This document shows positions 22,625 through 32,765 of a DNA stretch of 64,000 nt, one piece after another. Each line of letters opens with the position of its first letter. Position 1 is the first letter of the stretch. The DNA lies in NCBI RefSeq assembly GCF_011386835.1, contig NC_088800.1:12238572-12302571 (forward strand), written 5' to 3'. The notes beneath the pieces are model-generated. The model had not been told where the DNA came from, did not search any database, and saw only the letters and a list, made by a program, of their open reading frames with translations. The stretch comes from Chrysemys picta bellii. Its lineage: Eukaryota; Chordata; Testudines; Emydidae. A program made the position numbers and the translations under genes.

Positions 22625-22882
22625 CTGATCACGAAGCTGTGAGCGTCGATCTCTCTCCCGCAGCCGCTGTTCAGCAGGATCCCCGAGTTGCCCACGATGG
22701 CGCAGGTCCGGAAGCGCTTGCCCTTCAGGGGTGAGATCCTTGGCAGCAGCTCATAGAGGTTCTGGGAGACGTTCATGGTGCTGTCCCTGTCAAAGACGTA
22801 GTGGATGACGTCCCCGGGCTTCAGGGTCCCCTTCAGCACCGAGATGTCCTTCTCCGCATCCAGGAACTTCAAGATCTGTTTC
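22625..22882 (-). CDS. ST8SIA2: ST8SIA2 exon 4
   Basis: The exon is 258 bp, phase 2 at both ends, with acceptor CCCCAAG and donor GTAGTG. It encodes residues 98-182. It opens with [18 protein letters not shown], the second half of the polybasic region that recognises the fibronectin-type domain of NCAM. A sequon Asn134 (NVS) follows. From Cys157 comes sialylmotif L ([16 protein letters not shown] ... HSFVI), which is completed in exon 5. Cys157 and Cys171 are among the cysteines expected to form the conserved disulfides. No frame disruption is present. Confidence 0.98.
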
Positions 22883-23466
22883 CTTGGGGAAGGAAATAAA
22901 ACAGATACTTGCGGCATGGCCTATGACTGCAAAGCACCCTCCTCCTGCTTGTCTATGCTCCACAGCCTGGCTGCAGAGAGACTGACGGCCTTCAGGAACC
23001 ACTCAGACTTTAGCATTCCACTTGCTACCCCATGTGTGCTATAAAATGGCTTCCCACCTTAATGTATGCATCTTCCATACCCCCTTTTCCACCGGAGCAG
23101 GTCCTTAACAAGCCCATCCCTGCCGCTCTGCTCTCCGCCAGCAGGGGTCACTGTATTTACCCACAAGGTGGCAGATTTCCTTCCCCCTCAGGAGTGGCTG
23201 ATCATGGTGAATCTGCAGCACACTCTGGCCCCTGCTTGTCTCCAAGAGTGGAGGCCGAAGCCTGTGTCGCTCTGTTAACGGGAAGCCACCCGGCTGAGCT
23301 GGGAATTCGTTTCCAAGCGATCGCTTACAGATATGAAGGCTAGCCCAGCAGGAGAGAAACATTTTATTTCTTTCTTGACTTCTTTAGATGATATACTGAG
23401 GCAATTTGCCAGCTTGCACTGAAGAGGACCAAATCTGTCTCTTGTCCTATAGGTAATTACCAGTAC

Positions 23467-23592
23467 CTGATCTTCAAAGAGAGTGTCTGGTTGTGTCTCC
23501 ATCTGAATGAAGCTGGTTTAATGTGCTTAATGCTTTCATTACTTCTGTCAACAACAGCTGGAGATGAAGAGCCATTTATTACTACTTCAGCT
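23467..23592 (-). CDS. ST8SIA2: ST8SIA2 exon 3
   Basis: The exon is 126 bp, phase 2 at both ends, with acceptor CTCTAG and donor GTACTG (weak beyond GTA). It encodes residues 56-96 of the lumenal stem: AEVVINGSSSPAVVDRSNES and then IKHIKPASFRWRHNQTLSLKI. Three sequons are visible (Asn61, Asn73, Asn89), the positions used in the family. The start of the polybasic region (from about Arg85, WRHNQTLSLKIR) links to exon 4. This exon is too short and too far from an ATG to be obvious by ORF length; I placed it by translation and by the shared codon phase with its neighbours. One residue is missing compared with human around position 79. Confidence 0.96.
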
Positions 23593-23744
23593 CTAGAGAA
23601 AAGAGAGACAGAGAGGGGGGAGAGACATGATCCGTTAGCTTCCCAGTGGCATCTCTAATCGCTCTGAGATGGCTGGGATTCAAACTTCTTTAGAAAAGCA
23701 AAATTGCAGTTATTACCTGAGCAGGGAAGGAAAGCCTATTTATT

Positions 23745-24020
23745 CTCTACTACACACACATACACAAACACAGACTTACACAAATACACACAGATTTACA
23801 GACAGACATACAAACACATGCATACATAGACAGACTGATACACACACAGACTCAACAGACAGACACACCGATATACAGACAATCACACAAACAAAAAACT
23901 CACAGAGACTTAGACAGACACGGGCACAGATTCACACGCAGAGATTCTATACACAGACAGCAAACACAGCCCTGCTCACAGATGATGACACAACCAGATA
24001 CACACCCACACACACACATG
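23745..24020 (+). repeat. CA/ACAGAC-rich block related to 32515-32765
   Basis: Degenerate ACACAC and ACAGACAGAC repeats end in a non-simple segment ...CAGCAAACACAGCCCTGCTC then ACAGATGATGACACAACCAGATAC. The block at 32515-32765 ends in nearly the same segment, so these are two copies of one repeat family or a local duplication. Confidence 0.7.
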
Positions 24021-24913
24021 CCCTTCCCACAAATGACAAATCAGATCCACCTGTTGTGGTGGGTTAAATCCACATCAGAAAAATGTGCTCTTTACTTCAC
24101 CCCGGCAAGAGAAATGAATTTAGCTGAGATGCTGGGGGCATTGGTACCACTGGCAAATGCCCCATTACGAACAGCAGGGATCTTTGATAACTTTTCTTCC
24201 CTTCAGAGGAGAACAATGAGATTTCATGGCATCCACTCTGTGCTAGGGCGCCAGACCCTGGCGAATGACTGGTCGGGGAGGGCCAGAGAGCAGTCAGGTA
24301 CCCAGGTGTTGCAGCTCTGGAGATGATCATTGCGAGACCCCAAACTTAATCACTGAATCAGCAAAACAATCAAGGCCCCAACAGTTCAATTCAATTTGCA
24401 TCAAATGGCATAAATTATGGGAACCGCTGCATGCTTTATGTCTGCGAGCCTCCCTCCAAAAAGAATAACCGAGAGGCTCATCAGGAATCAGGGCATGTAT
24501 GTGCAGCCCAGAAAAACCCTTCACACTCCAGAGTACACTGAAAAATTCACAGCCAGAGTGTTTGCTGCTAGCGAAGCAGAATGTCCCTCCTCATTGCAAG
24601 AGGCCACTCTGAGCCGGGAGAGAGTTGGCAAATGAAGAGATCTATACCCAGCAGGTAAACACCCCAGAGGGAGAGGAATTACCCCTAGAGAGCCCCCCTG
24701 GGAGACATGGAGTGAGAGTAGAAAGGGATGCTCTTGAATGTACCAGGTAAAACTGTCCTGACAGTGAGCTACGGTAGCTGGGGGCATCGTGACATAAGGC
24801 TGTGTCCATTCACAACGATGCAATGTGGGGTGCAGCAGTGCAGTGTTGATTCCATTCCTCCTGGAACGCTGGCTGCCCTATGTAGGCCATCTTGGCAGCT
24901 CACTGTCAGCCAG
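24021..24913. other. Intron 2: no recognised feature
   Basis: The stretch is unique-looking. No exon or repeat was recognised with confidence. Confidence 0.5.
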
Positions 24914-25090
24914 GAGGAGGGATAGCTCAGTGGTTTGAGCATTGGCCTACTAAACCCCATGTTATGAGTTCAATCCTCGAAGGGGCCAATTGAGAATCCA
25001 GCGCAAAATCAGTACTTGGTCCTGCTAATGAAGGCAGCGGGCTGGACTCAATGACTTTTCAGCTCTATGAGATAGGTATATCTCCATATA
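24914..25090 (+). mobile_element. tRNA-derived SINE of the tortoise Pol III / Cry type
   Basis: The 5' part is a tRNA relic: A box GATAGCTCAGTGG at about 24921 and B box GAGTTCAATCC at about 24966, spaced as in a tRNA gene. The 3' part has GGTCCTGCTAATGAAGGCAG followed by GGGCTGGACTCAATGAC, which resembles the tail of the CR1 copies in this window, and ends AGATAGGTATATCTCC. A CR1-derived tail is established knowledge for turtle SINEs. It is not a functional tRNA gene: no acceptor-stem pairing at the 3' end and no CCA-proximal stem. Confidence 0.9.
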
Positions 25091-25419
25091 TTATTTATTT
25101 ATTAGGAGGCTTGTTTGCTTCAGGTACACATGGGGAATGATTGACAGGAGATCTCAGGCACATGTGAGGATATTTTGGGACTCCTGCTACTTAATATTTA
25201 GAGAGGCAAGTTGAATATATTTCTAGATGCTAGTTGTCACTGTGTGTGTATATACAAACTAGCAAAGTATGAGCTGCAGAGACTGCCAATAAGGATAGCT
25301 ACCAATCTTGCCCTTCACCACATAATCTGATCTCCTGCAAGGCAAATTTAGAACATGCAAAACAATGCCAAAGTTAATTGGGTGGAGAAAACCTTCCTAG
25401 CAATAACTGTGATGTTTTT

Positions 25420-25700
25420 GTGCTTGATGCTTTTTGTATTTTGATGAAGTGTGTGGCATCACCATGTCACATTGCAGTGCAATGACACAAAGTGTCATCG
25501 AGTGTTGTCACTAAGCTACCCAATTATAGCATTTAACAATGTTGTGATGATATGGGATGATCTTGCAAATGACCTAGAAGGATGTCCCAATACCACTGAA
25601 TGCCTGTAGTGCCACAGAATGACTTTGTGATGGAGTGATGTCTCCGTGTCACTGGGTGGCATTATGATGCAACAGAGTGACAGTCTGATGTCATAGAAAG
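25420..25700 (+). repeat. Degenerate TGATG/TCAC-rich tandem region
   Basis: Short motifs such as GTGATG, TGTCAC and CAGAGTGACA recur with irregular spacing of 25-50 bp, and small inverted pairs (TGTCAC/GTGACA) abound. It looks like a decayed minisatellite. No ORF is present. Confidence 0.45.
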
Positions 25701-26005
25701 AAATCCCTTTTGTAATACCACGGTGGAAAATTGCAAAGGTGGCAACTTTCCCAGTGACTTCTTTTGTACAATAAGTAACTCTCTTCCATATTTTCAGTCA
25801 CTGCAACTTGCAGATCCTTGGTCATTTGCAAATAATTATTGCATTGAAGTAGAGGGGGGAGAATGATTAAGAAAATATAAAGCAGAAGGGAAAAGAACCA
25901 GATACATTTGCTAAATAAGAAGAGTACCATCCGGCAAAGAAGAAGAAGAAGATTAATAGCTGCCTTAGAGCAAAAACAAATGAACACAAAATCTAATTTA
26001 CAAAC

Positions 26006-26068
26006 CTATTAGATTTGCTATGTAAGCTGTTCACAGCTGATCTGATTGTACCTCTGCCTCCAGAATTC
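26006..26068 (-). CDS. ST8SIA2: ST8SIA2 exon 2 (63-bp microexon-like)
   Basis: The exon is 63 bp, phase 2 at both ends, with acceptor TCTTGCAG and donor GTTTGT (weak: T at +3). It encodes NSGGRGTIRSAVNSLHSKSN plus the split codons for Gly34 and Arg55, matching the first part of the lumenal stem of vertebrate ST8SIA2. It was found by searching for the missing stem segment between exons 1 and 3; the sequence similarity and both splice sites agree. Its removal would keep the reading frame. Confidence 0.95.
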
Positions 26069-27403
26069 CTGCAAGACAAAGGAAATGCATTATTTATAAA
26101 CCCAGCTCCTCTTTGCAAATCATTGTTCAACAGTCAAGAGATCCTCAAAGCTGCTACAACACTCACACTTCACACCATCCAAAATGGCAACATCTAGGGG
26201 CGGTCGGGGAGGGGGGTCTCATGCCCTTCTTCAAAGCGGTGCCCCATTGTGACTGAACCAAAATTGGGGAACGACCCCCTTCTGGTAGTCCAAAGAATCG
26301 GTTAAAAGTCATTTGCATTAACCACTTCAGAGTGCCAGAGGCTTCAAGTAAAGGGCCCGATCCTCTCATCCAGACTAGCTGCACTTGGAGCAAGACGGGG
26401 GTGAGCAGCACGGTATCTTTAAACCACCTTTATGCTACCCTGATCCTAAGGTAGGCCACGGGTCAGTCCAGCCCAGTTCCCAGCATGCCCCGTTAACTTA
26501 CACTTGTGCCCCCAATGTGACAGCAACGTGCGGATCAGAGGGGAGCACGGATTCCCTGGCCACACCCTTTTTTGCCTGGCCATGCTCATATAACAGTGAC
26601 TAGAAGTGGGAGTTGCATAAGAGCTAAATTTCCAGCCCATGGTCATGTGGTAGTAACGAAAAAACTCCAGATGGGCTGGAACCCGAGACCCAAACAGCTT
26701 CATAGAGAGGAAATTTGGATCCGAATCCTGATCTGAATATCACGGCTTGGGCCCATCTCCGAATAGAACTGTGCGTCTGTAGGTGCCCCTTTCACCTGAG
26801 GATCTCCTAGTACTTCATGTTAGCCCAGTTTTACAGGTGAGCTCCAGAGGCTGAGAACGTACACTGGAGTCCTCTTTTTCCTGAAACCCCATCCCATCCT
26901 GTCCTGTACCTAGAATGTTGTCAGCGTGGGCGAGGGGAAGGATTAGTTTAATGGAGGAGGTGCTTTTTAGGTTGTTTGTTTCTGGGGGTTCATACTCTGA
27001 GTTTCAAACTAACATCAAAACAGCCCAGAGCGCTAGGTTTTTGCATGATGTCTGCCACTGCCATAAATAACTCACAGAGATAGCTTTGGTCCCCCTGATG
27101 GACGACCGTCACATGGCAATGGATACAGGCCAAATCTCAGCCTTTGACAATGGATCCCAAGGGCCCATTTACAAGCCCTGGCTGGGGTGGATAGCATGAC
27201 TCCAACCTGGTCCTGATCATTAACCTCCAGCAAATTCCAGTGAGTGATGAGTAACTGCTCTTTATCCTCCCCAGCCCTCCTAAGTTCAGTGCCTCAGCGG
27301 TCAGCCCTGGCCCCCATCCTTTACAACGTACAGAAGAGCACTTCAGCAGAAACGATCAGATTCCATGGCCTGCCCTGCTATCAGCATGTTGATGAGACCC
27401 CTG
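26069..27403. other. Intron 1, 3' part: no recognised gene
   Basis: The stretch is unique-looking intronic sequence. Nothing is recognised apart from the exon 2 polypyrimidine region on its edge. Confidence 0.5.
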
Positions 27404-27496
27404 GCTAGACTACACCTCCCATCATGCACCTACAATGTGCCACACAGCTTAGTCAGAGGGAGGTCTGCACTGCATCATGGAAGCTGTAGTCTGGCC
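27404..27496. repeat. Short foldback repeat (GACTACA...TGTAGTC)
   Basis: The left half GCTAGACTACACCTCCCATCATGC pairs imperfectly with the right half GCATCATGGAAGCTGTAGTCTGGC (each cut at 20 in comparison). It resembles a widespread amniote palindromic MITE. Confidence 0.55.
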
Positions 27497-27685
27497 AGAG
27501 AGCCCAGCCCATCGGACAGAATGGTGTTATCAGGCAACCCAAATTTCAGCTCCCATGAAGCAGCATGCCACAATAGAGAAATGCAGTTTAATGTTAAACT
27601 GACTCGAAATAAATGTTTTGGGTCAGTACAGCAATCCAAAATATTACATTACCATTTGAACTGACCTGAAAGGAAATAGTTCATG

Positions 27686-27799
27686 TCAGTTTTCCCAATG
27701 GAAAATCAAAAATTTGCAGCAAAATCAAAATTTTTCCCCAGAAAATTTTGATTTTTCCAAAACTGCAATTTCCATCAGAAAAATTCCCAACCAGCTCTA
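27686..27799. repeat. A/T-rich foldback repeat
   Basis: AAAATCAAAATTTTTCCCC and GAAAATTTTGATTTTTCC are complementary, with outer arms TTTTCCCAATGG and the AAAAATTCCCAACC end. It is a decayed palindromic repeat. Confidence 0.5.
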
Positions 27800-27834
27800 T
27801 TAATAATAACCTCACCCACTATCACAGGTGTCTG

Positions 27835-28215
27835 GCTCCCAGATCATCAAAGTAGTGCACAGCCTAAGGGTCACACCAAATACATCTCTGCTTCTCAAGA
27901 ACTAGGTAGCAGCAGTGGCTAGGAATGCCTTCCTCTACCTCCAGGTCACCAGGAGACTTCATGCTTCTCTCTCAGAGGAGGACGTGGCAAACAAGATCCA
28001 CTTCTAGACTGGACTCCTGCAACTGCTTTTATCTTGGGCTGTTAGTTAAGGCCAACCAAACATCTCCATCCTATCCAACAGTCGGCAGCCCACCTCCTGG
28101 GCGAGTCACGGGGAACACATCACGCCAGTACAGTCTCCACTGACTTCCTGTGCCCAAGACTGGCTCCAATTCAAGGTCCTGGTATTAGTCTATGAAAACC
28201 TTTGGGTCAGACTGC
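27835..28215 (+). mobile_element. L2-like LINE reverse transcriptase fragment
   Basis: With frame changes the translation gives LDSCNCFYLGL at about 28010 (family pattern LDYCNSLLLGL) and later EHITPVQSPLTS...WLQFKVLVLVYENL at about 28105-28200 (family pattern HITPVLKSLHWLP...FKVLLLVYKAL). It is old, with many frame breaks. The L2-versus-related-clade assignment is uncertain. Confidence 0.65.
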
Positions 28216-31200
28216 AATAACTTACCACAAATAGTCTCAATGAAATCACAGGGACTATTTGGTACACCCTATTATGGGCTGGACTAGATTATCCAAATTA
28301 AGCCTTGTCATTGATGATCCTGAGACCACTGCACTCACCAGAGACACAGAAACTAGATCTTCCAAAAGTCAGACTCTTGGGAGCCAGAGGTAAGCCATTT
28401 CTAGTGCTGGCTCATAGGCTGATGCACCATTCTACCAGGGGAGAGGGGGAAAAAAACAGGACAAGCGTCCAATCTGCTGACTGCAGAGCTCACTCCTTCT
28501 TTAGCCTGGCATGCTCAGGGAATTGGCCCTCTGTTCCTACTGATGCTCACTAGGAGTTGGGCATGTAACTCTCTTAGACCTATTGGAAAATAACAGCTTT
28601 AAGTCTCGTCCTCGTAGTTTTCTGTGCCCATGGCTTAGGTACTAGATGATTGTGCTCTATAAGTACTAAAGCTGCTCAAAAGATTTTTTTGAAACGTTCA
28701 GCTTTTCAACAGGACATTTTATTTAATAAAAAATTCCCTTATGGGCCTGTTTTCTCCCACAGCCCAGCTGCACCAGGCCCAAGAGGATAAGCAACAGAAG
28801 AGAGTCCTGTATCTCCAGAAAAAAATTGAGTTTGGAGTGAAAACTCAGGGAGCTGGGAGACAGGTTCCCCTCTTAATATCAAATCCCCTGAGCAGCTCAT
28901 CTGGGACACGTTGGTTTGGAGCATGCCATCATATGCAGTTTCCTGCTTCCCTCCTGTAACAGCTTTTTTTATTCCTTTGACAAGTCTGAGAATCAATTGC
29001 TATTTCATCTCGTCAAGGGGATGGCAGGGCTGATTCCTTCAGAGAGCATTTATCAAGCATCCATTTTAGTAGGGTTCACCGCAGGGTGGGAGAGCAGTCT
29101 AGATTAGTGTGCAATCTGTGCATCCTTTTCAAACCCTTGTCCTTTGAAGATGCCGCCCAAATGGGATTCACGCTCCCTCACACTCTCTGTAATACAGATA
29201 GGGACTGGATTAAGGGCTTAGAGAGGGAAACGTATTTCCCTACTGCCTGAATAAGTGGTTGCCCAAAATCTCTGCGACACGCAGGAAAGGGGAATCCTTA
29301 GAAATTAGGCGATGGAGAAGACCCTGGTGGCTGGGGCTGTGTCAAGCTGAGAAGATGGTTAGTCAGCGGGAATGATGTCAGTGGAAGAACCCAGGTACTT
29401 AAGGACAAAGCTGTATTGACCCCACAGTCATGTGACAAGAGGGAATGTGAAATGTAATCCACGGCAGATGATCACCCCGAGCCACCTGCGCAGAGCTCTA
29501 TTTCCAGTGCTCTCTGGTTAATGACTTGATAGGAGAATAACTTCGGGAGAAAAACAAATGATGGCTCTGCCTGCAAATATTTCTTGTACGTGCTTTTTCC
29601 CCTTTTCTCATCAGCATTTGTCAAGTTTTTCTCCTGAGGGTGGATTTAAAGCCCTCAGTTTTCTGCCAGTCATGGAGAGCGCTGCAGGCATCCGAGCCCA
29701 TGCGGGATTGGAGAGGTATCCTCCCATTTACATCTCTAGCCTGAGGGCATCTAAACTAGATCTGGTGACGGCTCTCACATAAGGGAATCGCAGAAGAACT
29801 CTATGCCCTATGTCTCCAACCTGGTGGCATCTGAAATGAGGGACAAGGTGTGGCCTGATGGAAGGAGTTCAGGCAAATGTTTCATTTCCCCAGCTGAAAC
29901 GTGCAGCAGATACCCAATGTGAGGACATTTGCAATGCTAGTCATGGTCACTACAGCAGGCACACAGCTGGCATAAAGGATTCTGGGTGGCACTCTCTTGA
30001 ACTAGGTGGGCAGCTGAAATGCTGCTCATGGTGACTGCACCAGGCCCTGAACTGATTTCATTTATTCTTCACCATCACCTGAAGCCTCAGGTGTTGACCA
30101 CTGGTTTGGCATGACATCAGGCTTGATGGACCAATGGTGTGAGCTGGGGAATCTTGTTTCCCTCCAGTGAATAAATACTATAAATATGGTTGGATTCTGC
30201 ACCTTTTCCTCTTTGCAGTCTAACATTTGGATACTTTCCCCACATCTCCTCCCTGTACAGTTAAAGTCATCATGCAGCATGAACATGGTCTGCAGGGCTG
30301 CTTGTCTCTTCCCAGCTGGGTCACTGGGCAGCTCTCCAATGGTGACTGTCCAAGCAAATCTATCGTTTAGACACCGTGATCCTGACAGGCAAGAGATTTT
30401 CCCAGGTTTCTCATGCTCACAGACAACACATGCAGGGCAATACCCCAGGGCCACTCCACTTCACTGGCCTGCAGAGAGGAAAATACTAAAAGGTAGGCGG
30501 TGCTAATTAAAAGAAACAAACAAAAATTCAGCCCATTTTACGCTAGCTCATTTGATCCAGACTTAAATCTCTCAGCCTCACGTGGTAAAAACCATCCAGT
30601 ATTAAAGTTATACAGAGAGATGTTGATGTAAAAAGCTTCCTAATGCTGCATGGCTGTATTCACTTATTTATCTAAGTGTTATCAGTTTGATCTTACAGTC
30701 AGCCCCACAGCATACTAACCTGCTTCCCAATTCCATTCACATAGCTCAGGTCCTTTGACTTCTGTTTGGAGATGTTTTCCAGTGACCAAGTAGCATAGAT
30801 GTATGGTAGTTCTATATCATGGATGAGTATCCTGGGCCCTTTTATTTTCACTTTGAGGTGGTGGGGCTGAATTTGGGCTATGGAAGGTGTTATGTTGGCC
30901 AAGAAGCGCTGTATACAAATGTAAGGTGATATGATTTGTAAATCACAGGATGGGGAGGAAAGATTGTCCCATAGTTCAGACTCTAGAATCTAATGAATCA
31001 TTTACGATGAATCATTTATTTGAAGAATTTCCTATTCACAACTTGTTTGTGACCAGCCTGCGATTTTTCTCAAAGGCACTTTTTTTCTTAAATGATTTGC
31101 TCACTCTTCTTTGGGAACCGTTCTTAGTCTGTAGCTTATTCACAAGCTTGTGATTGTGAGTGTGTTGTGAGTTTTCGATATGCAAGTTCCAATCTGCTTT

Positions 31201-31464
31201 GATTGGACAACTAGGTCACGTTGCATATTTGGATGAGTGGAACTCTGGAGACAGTTTTTCTGGTCCAGATTCTCAGGATTATGAATTTGAAATATACTCC
31301 AATAGCCCCTTAAAATTCAAAGTTGCAATAAACATCCTTGCCAGTCAGCTCTTTCACTAGAATATTCATGGAAAATGAACCCAAAAAAGGGCACCGTAAA
31401 AGTGAACTGGCTGAAAAATTACAAACAACGCTCAATGATCATTTTTGCAATATGCACCTTGTTC
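28216..31464. other. Intron 1: no recognised gene or clear repeat
   Basis: This 3.2-kb stretch has ordinary composition. I recognise no exon and no complete repeat. Some segments (for example 29100-29560) look unique and could contain regulatory sequence, but I have no specific evidence. Confidence 0.45.
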
Positions 31465-31600
31465 TAGTGGATCTATAGCTAGTTCTACCACAGACTTCCT
31501 GAGAGACCTTGGGCAAGCCATTTTAACTCTGTGCCTCAGTTTCTTCCCTTTGGAAAATGGAGACAATCATAGCTACATAGTCCATGGGGGTGGGGACTGT
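31465..31600 (+). mobile_element. MIR-like SINE 3' fragment
   Basis: TCTACCACAGACTTCCTGAG, then GACCTTGGGCAAGCC, then TGTGCCTCAGTTTCTTC and AAAATGGAGA, is the standard order of the MIR 3' half. Confidence 0.8.
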
Positions 31601-31730
31601 TAAACTAAATTCAAGTCCTTTGATATTCCCAGAAAACAGGTTCTATCGAGGTACAACGTATTATAGTTATAACCGATCTCAAATACTGATTCATTAAGTT
31701 CCATCACCCTCCTTTGAGCCAAGTACATTT

Positions 31731-31815
31731 GATCATCTCCCTGTTACAGATAGGGCAGGGAAGGTAAGTGAGTTGCCCATGGTCACCCAAGAAGACAGTG
31801 TCAGAACAGAAACTG
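31731..31815 (-). mobile_element. MIR-like SINE fragment, opposite strand
   Basis: TTACAGATAGGGCAGGGAAG, then GTGAGTTGCCCATGGTCACC, is the reverse complement of the MIR 3' region. It is 130 bp from a plus-strand copy. Confidence 0.7.
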
Positions 31816-31832
31816 CAGGAACAGAAACTCAC

Positions 31833-32504
31833 CAGGGCCGGCTCCAGGCACCAGCCGAGCAAGCTCGTGCTTGGGGCGGCAGATTCTATGGGGCGGCATT
31901 CCGCCCAATCCTAGGGTAGGGTGACCAGATAGCAACTATGAAAAAACAGGACAGTGGATGGGGGGGGTAATAGGCGCCTATATAAGTAAAAGTCCCCAAA
32001 ACCGGGGCTGTACCTATAAAAACAGGACATCTGGTCACCCTATCCTAGGATGGCACGGCCACTTTTTTGTTTTGTTTTGTTTGCCGATCTGGCTGCCCTG
32101 TAGGGGGCGGCGGTGCGGAGGAGGGAAGCGCCCTTCTGGGAGCGGGCTGCGCACTCCGTCTGCCCCAGCCGGTGCCAGGTCTGTAGCAAGCCCGGCAGGG
32201 CAGCCTGCGTCCTTCCCTGGCCGCCAACCGGAGCGGCGCGGAGCCCTCCCGGCAGGCGGCGCAGTGGTTGGGGCTGTGTGGCGAGCGCCCCACTGAAGCC
32301 CTGGCCGCTCCCCTTCTCTCTCTCCCCCCATTCCCTCCCCCTCACCCCCACTAGCCGGGGCACGTCTGCAGCGCAGGGAGTCCCCCTGCACCCTGGCTCC
32401 GGCCGCGCCGCAGGTTTTTTTTTTTCTCCCCCTGCTTTGCCATTCTGGCCGCCCCGATTTTTTTTTTTTTGCTTGGGGTGGCCAAAAAGCCAGAGCCAGC
32501 CCTG
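31833..32504 (+). mobile_element. hAT-like element (CAGGGCCGGCTC ends) with nested MITE
   Basis: A perfect 8-bp duplication AAACTCAC flanks it (31825-31832 and 32505-32512). The ends CAGGGCCGGCTC and GAGCCAGCCCTG are inverted. It is the same family as 10862-11312 but without the 55-bp array; the middle instead has unique GC-rich sequence and T-rich runs (32415-32424, 32459-32470). A second MITE is inserted at 31917-32042. No transposase is present. Confidence 0.88.
31917..32042. mobile_element. MITE (TAGGGTGACCAG ends) nested in a hAT-like element
   Basis: The ends TAGGGTGACCAGAT and ATCTGGTCACCCTA are inverted. Flanks TCCTAGGG (31909-31916) and TCCTAGGA (32043-32050) match at 7 of 8. The interior has matching halves (ACAGGACAG, TATAAG, AGTCCCCAAAACCGGGGCTG). 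It is the same family as 61958-62081. Confidence 0.88.
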
Positions 32505-32514
32505 AAACTCACAC

Positions 32515-32765
32515 TCACTTATACACACAAACACTCAGGCACAGATTTACACAGTGACATAAACTCATAGACAGACACACAGCCTTACAGACAGACACAC
32601 AAACATATGCATACACAGACACACTAACACACACACATAGACTCAACATGCAAACACATAGATATACACACAGACAGAAAACACACACATTCTCAGACAG
32701 ACACAGGGTACTATACTGACAGCAAACACAGTTCTGCTCACAGATGCTAACACACCCAGATACCA
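32515..32765 (+). repeat. CA/ACAGAC-rich block related to 23745-24020
   Basis: Degenerate CA-rich repeats end in ACTGACAGCAAACACAGTTC, then TGCTCACAGATGCTAACACACCCAGATACC, closely matching the end of the other block. It begins directly at the TSD of the element at 31833-32504. Confidence 0.7.

Noticed and set aside
23275..23502. 75-codon minus frame over exon 3
   Set aside because: It is the wrong frame: the true exon 3 reading is offset and bounded by splice sites at 23467 and 23592.
24914..24990. tRNA gene
   Set aside because: A and B boxes are present but the sequence lacks the paired acceptor stem and continues into a SINE body and CR1-like tail.
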